This document shows positions 17,742-27,965 of a stretch of DNA of 64,000 bases, in pieces. The stretch comes from Burkholderia stabilis (GTDB lineage: Bacteria; Pseudomonadota; Gammaproteobacteria; Burkholderiales; Burkholderiaceae), in the NCBI RefSeq assembly GCF_001742165.1, contig NZ_CP016442.1:3534001-3598000 (forward strand), in the 5' to 3' direction. The notes under the pieces were generated by a model that was not told the origin of the DNA, did not search any database, and was given only the letters and a program-made list of their open reading frames with translations. A program made the position numbers and the translations under genes. Position 1 is the first letter of the stretch; every line of letters starts with the position of its first letter.

Positions 17742-18310
17742 TCCGTCATCCGGCCGTGGGCGTCGAGCCGGGCGTTTGCTATGGGCGCAGCGACGTGCCG
17801 CTCGCCGCAACGGCCGATGCCGGCGCGGATGCCGTGCATGCGCATCTGTCGGCGCTCGGTGCGCCGCCGCCCGAACAATTGTGGACGAGCCCGCTGACGC
17901 GATGCGCGTCGGTCGCCGAGCGGCTCGCAAGAGCGTTCGACGTGCCGCTGCGTCGCGACGCAGGCTGGCAGGAAATGGATTTCGGCGCGTGGGAAATGCA
18001 GCGCTGGGACGATATCGACCGCGCGGCGCTCGATGCGTGGGCGGCCGACCTGATGCATGCATGCGCGCATGGCGGCGAAAGCGTTGTGCAGTTCGCCGCG
18101 CGTGTCGTGCAGCGGGCCGATGCGGTGGCGCAATTCGACGGGCCGCAATGGGCGGTCACGCATGCGGGTGTGATCCGCGCGTTCGCGTCCCATGTGTTGC
18201 ATGTGCCGATCGAAACGATGCTGTCGCGGCCGGTGCCGACGGGGGGAGTCGTCTGGCTGTGCTCGCATGACGCGGCGCGAGCATGGGAAGTCGTGCACTG
18301 GGATGAATAG
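17726..18310 (+). CDS. cobC: Alpha-ribazole phosphatase-like histidine phosphatase
   Basis: The 194-residue protein belongs to the histidine phosphatase family, and its place after cobS indicates removal of the 5'-phosphate from alpha-ribazole phosphate or cobalamin phosphate. The catalytic His is in IRHP at residues 6-8, where most members read RHG. The second His is in VTHAGV, and TSPLTRC supplies the usual conserved arginine. It overlaps the end of cobS by 16 bases and closes the forward B12 operon. It converges on btuF. Confidence 0.85.
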   Translation: MDIVLIRHPAVGVEPGVCYGRSDVPLAATADAGADAVHAHLSALGAPPPEQLWTSPLTRCASVAERLARAFDVPLRRDAGWQEMDFGAWEMQRWDDIDRAALDAWAADLMHACAHGGESVVQFAARVVQRADAVAQFDGPQWAVTHAGVIRAFASHVLHVPIETMLSRPVPTGGVVWLCSHDAARAWEVVHWDE

Positions 18311-18401
18311 GTTCGCTCGCGTCTACATGCGAGCGGCACAACGTGCAGCCAAACCGACTCGGGCAACGCACCTTCAGGCATAACGCGCGAGCCGCCGGCA
18401 A

Positions 18402-19319
18402 TCAGCGCGCCGGCCGCCGCGCCCGCGCGGCATCCAGATCCTCGCACAGCGCGGCTGCGCCCTGCGCGATCCGCGGCGACGGCCGCGTCAGCAGATCGCC
18501 GTCGATCGCGAACAGGTTGTTGCGCGCCACGGCCGTCAACGCCGGCCACGCCCGCCAGCGCGCGAGGCTCGGCAGCGGTTCGTCCGAACGCGTCGCGCCG
18601 GCGCTCGTCGTCACGATCGCTTCCGGATTCGCCGCGAGCACGGCTTCGTCGGTGACGCTCGGCGCGAGCGGCTTGAGCGACGCGAACACGTTGCGTCCGC
18701 CGCACAGCGCGATCACGTCGTTGATCAAATGCGTGCCGTTGAGCGTCGTGAGCGGACGGTCCCAGACCTGGAAGAACATCGTGACCGGTGCGCGCGTGGC
18801 ATAGCGTGTGCGCAGCGCCGCGATGTCGCGCGTGAAAGAAGCCGCGGCCGCATCGGCGGTCGGCTGCGTGCCGAGCAGCGTGCCGAGCCGGCGCAGCGAC
18901 GACGACACATCGTCGAGATGCTTCGGTTCACTGAAGAACAGTGGAATGTGCAGCGCGCGCAGCGCGTCGGTTTGCCGCTCGGCGTTGCCGTGCCGCCAGA
19001 CGACGATCAGGTCGGGCTTCAGCGCGGCGATCCGTTCGAGGTCGAGCGCCTTGTTGTCGCCCACGCGCGGCACCGCTTGCGCGGCCGGCGGATAGTCGCT
19101 GTACGTGACGGTGCCGACGAGCTTCGCGCCGCCGCCGGCCGCGTAGACCAGCTCGGTCGCGTGCGGCGCGAGGCTGATCACGCGCTGCGCGGGTGCGGGC
19201 AGCGTCACCGTATTGCCGGCATCGTCGCGCGTCGTGACGTCGGCGTGGACGAGCGGCGCGTGAGCGAGTGCGGCCAGCGTCGCGGCCGGCGCCAGCCGGC
19301 GGAACAGGCGCGGGATCAT
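18402..19319 (-). CDS. btuF: Periplasmic cobalamin-binding protein
   Basis: The product of 305 residues has an N-terminal signal peptide (MIPRLFRRLAPAATLAAL onward, cut near VHA) and the two-lobed helical-backbone fold of BtuF-type binding proteins. Family features are the repeated RVISLAPHATELVYAAGGG and KPDLIVVWRHGN blocks. It delivers B12 to BtuCD, encoded convergently nearby. The start at 19319 overlaps the upstream cobD stop (ATGA); a long upstream open frame in the same phase is only the shadow of cobD. A haem or siderophore ligand is possible, but the cluster argues for B12. Confidence 0.88.
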   Translation of the reverse strand: MIPRLFRRLAPAATLAALAHAPLVHADVTTRDDAGNTVTLPAPAQRVISLAPHATELVYAAGGGAKLVGTVTYSDYPPAAQAVPRVGDNKALDLERIAALKPDLIVVWRHGNAERQTDALRALHIPLFFSEPKHLDDVSSSLRRLGTLLGTQPTADAAAASFTRDIAALRTRYATRAPVTMFFQVWDRPLTTLNGTHLINDVIALCGGRNVFASLKPLAPSVTDEAVLAANPEAIVTTSAGATRSDEPLPSLARWRAWPALTAVARNNLFAIDGDLLTRPSPRIAQGAAALCEDLDAARARRPAR

Positions 19320-20335
19320 GCGGGTGCCTGTTGAAGCGTCGGCACGCACTGCGCGAGCGCATCGCCGAGGCGCTGCCATTCGGCTTCGCTGCCCGGCAGC
19401 CCGACGCGCACGCTCGACTTCGTCGCGAAGTGCCGCGTCCAGATTCCGCGTGCCGCGAGCGCCGCATGCAGCGCCGCGGCGCGCGGGTCGTCGGTCCAGC
19501 TGAAGAGCGGCGTCGCGTGAACCGTAAAGCCGTGCGCGCGCAGCAGCGCGGCCAGTCGCGCGCCGTCGGCGGTGAGCCGTTCGCGTGCGGCTGCCTGCCA
19601 TGCGCGATCGGCGAACGCCGCGGCGACCGCGTGGCGCGCGGGACCGCTGACCGTCCACGCGCCCAGCATGTCGCGCAGCGCGACGATCCGTTCGGGGCAC
19701 GCGAGCACGAAGCCCGCGCGGATGCCGGCGAGACCGAAGAACTTGCCGACGGAGCGCAACACGACGAGCCCGGCGTGGCCGACGTGCTGTGCGAGTGACT
19801 GCGTCGCGCCCGTATCGGCGAACGCCTCGTCGACGATCAGCGTGCCGCCGCGTGCGGCCAGTTGCGCATGCCAGCCGAGCAGGCGCTCGGCCGGCACGCA
19901 TTCGGCGGTCGGGTTGTTCGGATTCCCGACGATGACGTGGCGCAGCGTTGCGGGCAGCGTGTCCGAGCCGATGTCGAGCGAAACGACACCATGACCCTGA
20001 CGCGCGAATGCAGGCGCGTACTCGCCGTAGGCGAGCGCCGCGACACCGGCGTCGCCCGGCGGCAGCAACGCGGGCAATGCGCGGATCGCGGCCTGGCTGC
20101 CGGCGACCGGCAGCACGTGCGCGGGATCGGGCGCGTCGTAGTACAGCGCGGCGCAGGCCGCGAGGCTGTCGCCGTCGTCGGGCAGCCGGCGCCACGCGTC
20201 GGCCGGGACGGGCGGCACCGGATAACCGACCGGATTGATGCCGGTCGACAGGTCGAGCCACGCGTCGTACGGAATGCCGTGGCGGCGTGCGGCTTCGTGC
20301 AGGTTGCCGCCGTGCGTAATGGGTGTGTCAGACAT
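19316..20335 (-). CDS. cobD: Threonine-phosphate decarboxylase (aminotransferase fold)
   Basis: The 339-residue PLP enzyme decarboxylates L-threonine phosphate to (R)-1-amino-2-propanol phosphate, the linker between corrin ring and nucleotide loop. Lys198 in RSVGKFFGLAGIR is the Schiff-base lysine. GNPNNPT (137-143) and VDEAF with Asp169 are cofactor contacts. I chose the Met at 20335 (MSDTPITHGGNLHEAARRHG), which matches the family start. Called CobC in Pseudomonas naming. It overlaps cbiB and btuF at its ends. Confidence 0.9.
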   Translation of the reverse strand: MSDTPITHGGNLHEAARRHGIPYDAWLDLSTGINPVGYPVPPVPADAWRRLPDDGDSLAACAALYYDAPDPAHVLPVAGSQAAIRALPALLPPGDAGVAALAYGEYAPAFARQGHGVVSLDIGSDTLPATLRHVIVGNPNNPTAECVPAERLLGWHAQLAARGGTLIVDEAFADTGATQSLAQHVGHAGLVVLRSVGKFFGLAGIRAGFVLACPERIVALRDMLGAWTVSGPARHAVAAAFADRAWQAAARERLTADGARLAALLRAHGFTVHATPLFSWTDDPRAAALHAALAARGIWTRHFATKSSVRVGLPGSEAEWQRLGDALAQCVPTLQQAPA

Positions 20336-21272
20336 GATGGGTGGCCATGGCGAGTGCGCCGCTCGCGACCAGCAGCGCGAGCCACAGGGCAAGCGTGCGC
20401 GTGACGAGCGACAGCGCGGCGACGACGTGGACGGCGCTCGCCGTTGCACCGGTGCCGAGCGCCGGGCGATCCTCGATCTCGCCGTGATAGACGGCCGGGC
20501 CGCCGAGCTGCACGTTCAGGCTGCCGGCGCCCGCGGCCATCACGGGGCCCGCGTTCGGGCTGTCCCAGTGGCGCGCCTGCGTGCGCCAGCAGCGCCACGC
20601 GGCGGCCGTGTCGCCGAGCAGCGCGTAGCTCGCGGCGGTGAGGCGCGCGGGAATCCAGTTCAGCGCGTCGTCGATGCGCGCGGCGGCCCAGCCGAACGTG
20701 AGGAAGCGCGGCGTGCGGTAGCCCCACATCGCGTCGAGCGTGTTCGCGAGGCGGAACAGCAGTGCGCCGGGGCCGCCCGCGACGACGAACCAGAAGAGCG
20801 CGCCGAAGATCGCGTCGTTGCCGTTTTCCAGCGCCGATTCGACGGCCGCGCGCGACAACGCGCCTTCGTCGGCGTCGCTGGTGTCGCGCGACACGATGCG
20901 CGCGGTCAGCGTGCGGGCGGCGTCGAGGTCATGCCGCAGCAGCGCCGCAGCGATCGGCACGATATGGTCGGCGAGGCTTTTCGCGCCGAGCGCGAACCAC
21001 AGCAGCGCGACGTGCAGCGCGGCCGCGAGCGGCCACGGCAGCACGGCCGCGAGCCAGGCCGCGACGGCCACCGGCGGCACGACCGCCGCGGCCCACGCGG
21101 CGACGCCGATCACGCGGCCCCGCCGGCCCGTGTTCAATGCGCCTTCGATGCGTGCGGCGAGCCGGCCGAACGCGACGAGCGGATGCCAGCCGGCGGGTTC
21201 GCCGATCACGCGGTCGACGATCGCGGCCGCGACCGCGAGCATCGCGACGACGGGCAGCGACAGCATCAGCAT
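20328..21272 (-). CDS. cbiB: Adenosylcobinamide-phosphate synthase
   Basis: The 314-residue inner-membrane enzyme joins adenosylcobyric acid to aminopropanol phosphate made by the next gene's product. Family motifs are AAAIVDRVIGEPAGWHPLV, RDTSDADEGALSRAAVESALEN and NDAIFGALFWF, with several membrane helices. The start at 21272 follows an AGGAG site and overlaps the 3' end of cobU; a second Met two codons later is possible. The 3' end overlaps the cobD start by eight bases. Confidence 0.92.
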   Translation of the reverse strand: MLMLSLPVVAMLAVAAAIVDRVIGEPAGWHPLVAFGRLAARIEGALNTGRRGRVIGVAAWAAAVVPPVAVAAWLAAVLPWPLAAALHVALLWFALGAKSLADHIVPIAAALLRHDLDAARTLTARIVSRDTSDADEGALSRAAVESALENGNDAIFGALFWFVVAGGPGALLFRLANTLDAMWGYRTPRFLTFGWAAARIDDALNWIPARLTAASYALLGDTAAAWRCWRTQARHWDSPNAGPVMAAGAGSLNVQLGGPAVYHGEIEDRPALGTGATASAVHVVAALSLVTRTLALWLALLVASGALAMATHHV

Positions 21273-21826
21273 GACGGCGCTCCTGCCTTGATGTCGAGCG
21301 GCAACCCGGCGACGACCAGCGTCACGCGCGTCGCGAGCGCGGCGATGCGCTGGTTCAGGCGCCCGAGCTCGTCGACGTAGCGGCGCGTGACCGACCCGAG
21401 CGGCACGACGCCGAGGCCGATCTCGTTGCTGACGACGATCACCTTCGCGCGCGCGCCGCGCAGCGCGTGTTCGAGTCGTTCGACCTGCGCCGCGTATTGC
21501 GCATCGTCGAGCGGGTCGCCTTCGGCCGGGCACAGCAGGGTCGTGAGCCACAGCGTGAGGCAATCGACGAGCAGGCATGCGTGCGGATCGTCGAGCCGCG
21601 CGAGCGTGCCGGCGAGATCGACGCTTGCGTCGGCGAACCCCCAGTCGGCCGGCCGGCGCGCGCGATGATGCGCGATACGCTGCGCGAATTCGGCATCGTC
21701 GGCGGTCGCGGCGGCGGTCGCGATGTAGGTGACGGGGCGGCCGCTGTCGGCGGCGAGCCGCTCGGCATGCGCGCTCTTGCCCGAGCGCGCGCCGCCGAGG
21801 ACGAAGGTGAGGTCGTGCGGAATCAT
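21266..21826 (-). CDS. cobU: Adenosylcobinamide kinase / guanylyltransferase
   Basis: The 186-residue bifunctional enzyme phosphorylates adenosylcobinamide and then transfers GMP to it. The P-loop GGARSGKS is at residues 11-18, and the helix [13 protein letters not shown] carries the His region used for guanylylation. The start at 21826 ([12 protein letters not shown]) matches the family; the frame opens 28 codons upstream without similarity. It heads the reverse operon cobU-cbiB-cobD-btuF and is divergent from cobQ, with 74 bases between the starts. Confidence 0.93.
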   Translation of the reverse strand: MIPHDLTFVLGGARSGKSAHAERLAADSGRPVTYIATAAATADDAEFAQRIAHHRARRPADWGFADASVDLAGTLARLDDPHACLLVDCLTLWLTTLLCPAEGDPLDDAQYAAQVERLEHALRGARAKVIVVSNEIGLGVVPLGSVTRRYVDELGRLNQRIAALATRVTLVVAGLPLDIKAGAPSC

Positions 21827-21900
21827 CGCGTGATTGTAACGGCGCGGGCGTACCGGCGCGGGCGATAATGCGGGCTTTGCTTCGCCACGACTTTGACACG

Positions 21901-23403
21901 ATGAATGCACCCGAGCCGCGGCCGCGCGGCACGCTGATGATCCAGGGCACGACGTCCGACGCGGGCAAGAGCACGCTCGTCGCGGGCCTGTGCCGCCTCG
22001 CGCGCCGCGCCGGCGCGCGCGTGGCGCCGTTCAAGCCGCAGAACATGGCGCTCAACAGCGCGGTGACGGCCGACGGCGGCGAGATCGGCCGCGCGCAGGC
22101 GCTGCAGGCGCTGGCCGCGGGCGTCGCGCCGCATACCGATTTCAACCCCGTGCTGCTGAAGCCGACGAGCGATCGCGGCGCGCAGGTGATCATTCACGGC
22201 AAGGCGCGCATGAACCTCAACGCGCGGGCGTATCACGACTACAAGCCGGTCGCGTTCGACGCGGTGCTCGAATCGTACGCGCGCCTGCGCGCCGGTTACG
22301 ACACCGTGATCGTCGAAGGCGCGGGCAGCCCGGCCGAGATCAACCTGCGCGAAGGTGACATCGCGAACATGGGGTTTGCCGAGCGCGTCGACTGCCCGGT
22401 CGTGCTCGTCGCCGACATCGATCGCGGCGGCGTGTTCGCGCACCTGGTCGGCACGCTCGCGTGCCTGTCGGACAGCGAGCGCGCGCGCGTGCGCGGCTTC
22501 GTGATCAACCGCTTTCGCGGCGACTTCAAGCTGCTCGAACCGGGGCTCGACTGGCTGCGCGCGCAGACGGGCAAGCCGGTGTTCGGCGTGCTGCCGTACC
22601 TGCACGGGCTGATGCTCGACGCCGAGGACATGCTGCCCGCGCAGGCGCGCAGCGCCGCGGCACGCGGCGACGCCGGCGTGCTGCGCGTCGTCGTGCCCGC
22701 GCTGCCGCGCATCAGCAACCACACCGATTTCGATCCGCTGCGCGCGCATCCGCAGGTCGAGTTCACGTACTGGAAGAGCGGCCCCGTGCCGGACGCCGAC
22801 CTGCTGATCCTGCCCGGATCGAAGAGCGTGCAGCGCGACCTCGACTGGCTGCGCGACGCGGGCTGGGATGCGGTGATCCGTCGCCATCTGCGCTACGGCG
22901 GCAAGGTGATCGGCATCTGCGGCGGGATGCAGATGCTCGGCCGCACGCTCGACGATCCGCTCGGCCTCGAAGGCGCGCCCGGCAGCGTGCCGGGCCTCGC
23001 GCTGCTCGATTTCGACACGACGCTGCAGCCGGACAAGACGCTGAAGAACGTCGCCGGGCATCTTGCGCTGCCGGGCGGGGCCGTCGTGCGCGGCTACGAG
23101 ATTCACATGGGCGACACGCGCGGGCCCGCGCTTTCGGCGCCCGCGCTGGCGCTGGCGGGCGACGCCGCGCAGGGCGCCGCGCGCCCGGACGGCGCGGTGT
23201 CCGCCGACGGCCAGATCCTCGCGACCTACGTGCACGGGCTGTTCGACTCGCCCGACGCATGCGCGGCGCTGCTCGCGTGGGCCGGGCTGGACGGCGCGGA
23301 ACGCATCGACTATCCGGCGCTGCGCGAGGCATCGCTCGAGCGGCTGGCCGACACGTTCGCCGAACACCTCGATCTCGACGCGCTGTACGCGGAATTCCGC
23401 TGA
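21901..23403 (+). CDS. cobQ: Cobyric acid synthase
   Basis: The 500-residue enzyme amidates four side chains of the corrin ring, using glutamine and ATP. The N-terminal dethiobiotin-synthetase-like domain has [17 protein letters not shown], and the C-terminal glutamine amidotransferase has its cysteine in GICGGMQ (Cys340) and His445 in YVHGLFDS. I chose the Met at 21901 over an earlier start at 21868 because the family start is [19 protein letters not shown]. It is transcribed divergently from cobU. Its presence shows the host can process corrins beyond simple salvage. Confidence 0.94.
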   Translation: MNAPEPRPRGTLMIQGTTSDAGKSTLVAGLCRLARRAGARVAPFKPQNMALNSAVTADGGEIGRAQALQALAAGVAPHTDFNPVLLKPTSDRGAQVIIHGKARMNLNARAYHDYKPVAFDAVLESYARLRAGYDTVIVEGAGSPAEINLREGDIANMGFAERVDCPVVLVADIDRGGVFAHLVGTLACLSDSERARVRGFVINRFRGDFKLLEPGLDWLRAQTGKPVFGVLPYLHGLMLDAEDMLPAQARSAAARGDAGVLRVVVPALPRISNHTDFDPLRAHPQVEFTYWKSGPVPDADLLILPGSKSVQRDLDWLRDAGWDAVIRRHLRYGGKVIGICGGMQMLGRTLDDPLGLEGAPGSVPGLALLDFDTTLQPDKTLKNVAGHLALPGGAVVRGYEIHMGDTRGPALSAPALALAGDAAQGAARPDGAVSADGQILATYVHGLFDSPDACAALLAWAGLDGAERIDYPALREASLERLADTFAEHLDLDALYAEFR

Positions 23404-23497
23404 CGCGCCGGCCGGGACCGGATGCAACAGGCCTCGCATTTTCCGCCGGATCGCGTACAACACAGAAGGGCGGCAGTCCGTCCGGAGGAGTGCGGCG

Positions 23498-23635
23498 ATG
23501 AAGGTTCGATGGTGGTGGAGCGTGCTGCTGGCAGCGCTGCTGGGCGTATCGGCCTATGCGCACGCGTGCGATTCGTATGGCGCCGGCGGCAGCCCGTCCG
23601 GTGCCGACTCGTCACAAGGCAAGAGCGGTTACTGA
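23498..23635 (+). CDS. Small exported peptide, 45 residues
   Basis: A GGAGGAG ribosome-binding site precedes ATG at 23498, and a 45-codon frame ends just before a strong terminator, so this is probably a real gene. The product has a signal peptide (MKVRWWWSVLLAALLGV, likely cut near AHA) and a short mature part rich in Gly and Ser, with one cysteine at residue 24. That cysteine follows AHA, so it is not a clean lipobox. I do not recognise the family. It stands between cobQ and doxX as a one-gene unit. Confidence 0.65.
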   Translation: MKVRWWWSVLLAALLGVSAYAHACDSYGAGGSPSGADSSQGKSGY

Positions 23636-23645
23636 GATTCGCATC

Positions 23646-23675
23646 AGGGCATGATCGGTCATGCCCTTTTTTTGC
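23646..23675 (+). terminator. Terminator after small exported peptide gene
   Basis: GGGCATGA and TCATGCCC form a perfect 8-bp stem with a TCGG loop, followed by seven T residues. It lies about 12 bases after the stop codon of the 45-residue peptide gene and insulates doxX. Confidence 0.9.
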
Positions 23676-23683
23676 CCTTATTC

Positions 23684-23698
23684 ATTCCTTTTGGGAAT
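23684..23698. promoter_or_regulatory. Inverted repeat upstream of doxX
   Basis: ATTCCTTTTGGGAAT is a perfect 5-bp inverted repeat with a 5-base spacer in an AT-rich intergenic stretch about 90 bases before doxX. It has the shape of a regulator site, but no local regulator is evident. Confidence 0.3.
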
Positions 23699-23784
23699 CA
23701 GTTAAAGCGAATTTGCGTGTTTATCGGCGAAATTGATTCGAATAGAGTGCGATCCATTCTCATCCACTCACGAAGGAATCCGCC

Positions 23785-24198
23785 ATGAACTCCAATCGCC
23801 TGAACGATTTCGCCGCGACGCTGCTGCGCGTCGCGCTCGGTGTGTTGTATCTCGCCCACGTCGCACAGAAGGTGTTCGTCTTCACGCTGCCCGGCACCGC
23901 GCAGTTCTTCGCATCGATCGGCCTGCCGGGCTGGCTCGCGTACCTGACGGCGTTCGTCGAACTGGCGGGCGGCCTGGCGCTGCTCGCGGGGTTCCGCGTG
24001 CGCGTCGCCGCGCTCGTGCTGCTGCCGTTCATGCTCGGCGCGACCGCCGCGCATCTGCCGAACGGCTGGAGCTTCGCGTCGCCGAACGGTGGCTGGGAAT
24101 ACCCGGCGTTCTGGGCCGTCACCCTTGCCGTGCAGGCGCTGCTGGGCGGCGGCGCGTTCGCGATCGGCGCGCGGGAGGCCGCGGTTCAGCGTGCATGA
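23785..24198 (+). CDS. DoxX-family membrane protein
   Basis: The 137-residue protein has four hydrophobic helices and the DoxX layout. The first helix carries TLLRVALGVLYLAHVAQKVF, followed by FVELAGGLALLAGFRVRVA. DoxX-family proteins are small quinone- or redox-related membrane proteins of varied role. No partner gene is linked here: the gene lies between a terminator and a ParA-type gene about 136 bases downstream. Substrate and function cannot be assigned. Confidence 0.85.
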   Translation: MNSNRLNDFAATLLRVALGVLYLAHVAQKVFVFTLPGTAQFFASIGLPGWLAYLTAFVELAGGLALLAGFRVRVAALVLLPFMLGATAAHLPNGWSFASPNGGWEYPAFWAVTLAVQALLGGGAFAIGAREAAVQRA

Positions 24199-24334
24199 GG
24201 GCGGGTAAACGGCGCGCCGGCCGGCGCAACCCGTTTCGGTGACACCCTGTTTGCCGATATCATCGCTCCCTGTATCCGCAATCGAGCGGCGCCAGCCATG
24301 CGGCCGGCGCCGCGTGGCTTTTTCGGGGGAATTC

Positions 24335-24994
24335 ATGACGGTGATCGTGGTGGCGAATCCGAAGGGCGGCGTGGGGAAGAGCACGTTGTCCACCAATCTT
24401 GCCGGCTATTTCGCGGCGCAGGGCGCATGGGTCGCGCTCGCCGACCTGGACCGGCAGCAGTCCGCGCATGCGTGGCTCGACCTGCGGCCGGCCGGCTTGC
24501 CGGCGATCGAGGCGTGGGATCTCGATCCGGACGCGCCGACGAAGCCGCCGCGCGGCCTCGAATACGCGGTGATCGATACGCCGGCCGGCCTGCACGGCAA
24601 CCGGCTCAACGTCGCGCTGCAACTCGCCGACAAGGTGATCGTGCCGCTGCAGCCGTCGATGTTCGATATTCTCGCGACCCAGCAGTTTCTGGAGCGCCTC
24701 GCCGGCGAAAAGGCCGTGCGCAAGGGCAGCGTCGAGGTCGGCATCGTCGGGATGCGGGTCGATGCGCGCACGCGCTCGTCCGACCAGCTGCACCGGTTCG
24801 TCGAAGGGCTCGGCCTGCCGGTGCTCGGCTACGTGCGCGACACGCAGAACTACGTGCAGATCGCCGCGCACGGCCTCACGCTGTGGGACGTCGCGAAGAG
24901 CCGCGTCGACAAGGATCTCGAACAGTGGCGGCCGATCGTCGAATGGGCAGAACGCGGTGCGCCGAAGGCGGAGAAGGTCGCCAAGGCGTCCTGA
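24335..24994 (+). CDS. Orphan ParA-family ATPase
   Basis: The 219-residue protein has the deviant Walker A motif PKGGVGKST at its N-terminus (TVIVVANPKGGVGKSTLSTN) and a Walker B-like YAVIDTPAG. This places it with the short ParA/MipZ-like ATPases that position DNA, proteins or organelles. I chose the Met at 24335 behind a GGGGGA ribosome-binding site. No ParB or centromere-like repeats adjoin, so it is not the main chromosome partition ParA. A role in placing chemotaxis, pilus or other complexes is a guess from the family. Confidence 0.85.
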   Translation: MTVIVVANPKGGVGKSTLSTNLAGYFAAQGAWVALADLDRQQSAHAWLDLRPAGLPAIEAWDLDPDAPTKPPRGLEYAVIDTPAGLHGNRLNVALQLADKVIVPLQPSMFDILATQQFLERLAGEKAVRKGSVEVGIVGMRVDARTRSSDQLHRFVEGLGLPVLGYVRDTQNYVQIAAHGLTLWDVAKSRVDKDLEQWRPIVEWAERGAPKAEKVAKAS

Positions 24995-25036
24995 TCCGGA
25001 CGCGCCGGCACGAGGCCGGCGCGCGATGAAATGAGA

Positions 25037-25072
25037 AAGGGCCGGATCCCGTGTCGCACGGGACCGGCCCTT
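25037..25072. terminator. Bidirectional terminator between parA-like gene and panD
   Basis: An almost perfect hairpin (AAGGGCCGG-TCCCGTG with CACGGGA-CCGGCCCTT, single bulged A, TCG loop) lies between convergent genes. Its A and T ends are short, so it would be efficient mainly through stem strength. Confidence 0.8.
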
Positions 25073-25128
25073 CAGCCGCAGGCGGCGCAGCCGGCCCGCG
25101 CGCCAGCGCGCGCGGCAGGCCGCTCAGG

Positions 25129-25515
25129 TTACGTCCAGTTCTGCGTCGGCACGTGATCGCGGTGGCCCTTGATCTTGTTGCCGTCGTCGATGAATACGAG
25201 CTTCGGCTTCCAGCCGGCCTGCAGTTCGGCTTCGTCGACCATCGCGAACGCCGCGATGATCACGAGGTCGCCGAGCTGCGCACGGCGCGCGGCCGAGCCG
25301 TTCAGCGAGATCATCCCGCTGCCGCGCTCGCCCTTGATCGCGTACGTCGAGAAACGCTCGCCGTTGTTGATGTTCCAGATGTCGATCCGTTCGTTTTCGA
25401 CGATGTTCGAGGCTTCGAGCAGGTCTTCGTCGATCGCGCACGAGCCTTCGTAGTGCAGCTCGCAGTGCGTGACGGCTACGCGGTGGATCTTCGATTTGAG
25501 CATGTGGCGCTGCAT
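25129..25515 (-). CDS. panD: Aspartate 1-decarboxylase
   Basis: The 128-residue proenzyme makes beta-alanine for pantothenate. It self-cleaves between Gly24 and Ser25 in HYEGSCAID to form the pyruvoyl cofactor, and both residues are present. I chose the Met at 25515 ([20 protein letters not shown]), which has a CGGAG site upstream. panC lies 44 bases upstream on the same strand, so the two form a panCD operon. panB is not in this window. Confidence 0.96.
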   Translation of the reverse strand: MQRHMLKSKIHRVAVTHCELHYEGSCAIDEDLLEASNIVENERIDIWNINNGERFSTYAIKGERGSGMISLNGSAARRAQLGDLVIIAAFAMVDEAELQAGWKPKLVFIDDGNKIKGHRDHVPTQNWT

Positions 25516-25559
25516 GGTGTCTCCGTGATGCGTCGTGAGAGGCGCGGGCGGGCGGCCCG

Positions 25560-27525
<1,966 letters not shown>

Positions 27526-27529
27526 GTCG

Positions 27530-27718
27530 TCAGAAGTTCTGGTAGTAGACGTACGACGTTTGCTTCACGCGCGATTCCTGCTGCTCGTCGCGCTCGTCGA
27601 GGTCGATCGGCTGCTTGTCCCACAGCAGGGAACGGCCCTGGCGCTGCTCTGCCTCGAGCGTCGGCTTCTGCTGCTTGAGCTGGTTCAGGAACTGCGTGAC
27701 GTCGGACTGGTACGGCAT
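27530..27718 (-). CDS. DUF3460 small protein
   Basis: The 62-residue protein resembles DUF3460, a short family of Burkholderiales encoded next to scpA or panC. It is charged, without signal peptide or membrane segment. Characteristic stretches are YQSDVTQFLNQLKQQKPTLE and the C-terminal aromatic ending SYVYYQNF. Tight coupling to scpA (four-base gap) suggests a link with chromosome segregation, though no function is known. Confidence 0.8.
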   Translation of the reverse strand: MPYQSDVTQFLNQLKQQKPTLEAEQRQGRSLLWDKQPIDLDERDEQQESRVKQTSYVYYQNF

Positions 27719-27965
27719 GGCTGGATTTTCCGTTTCGGGCGGCGCACGATGCGCCGGATTCGCGATGGCGGGATTTTACCGCATCGCGGGGAACAGCCGG
27801 CGCCAATCGCGCGTCGAATCCGCGGGACAGCGTCGGCGCGCATTGCGCGGCGGTCGTGCCGGGCTTGCCACTCTTTCACAATCGTTTGGCTTTGACGCCG
27901 GCACCCTGTGGTCAAATACAGGGTTTTCCACGAAACCGTAACAATCCAGGACGGCGAGGTCATAT

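Noticed and set aside
27892..27922. TTGACG and TACAGG before tamA considered as a promoter
   Set aside because: The spacer is 19 bases and the -10 match is poor, so I did not list it.
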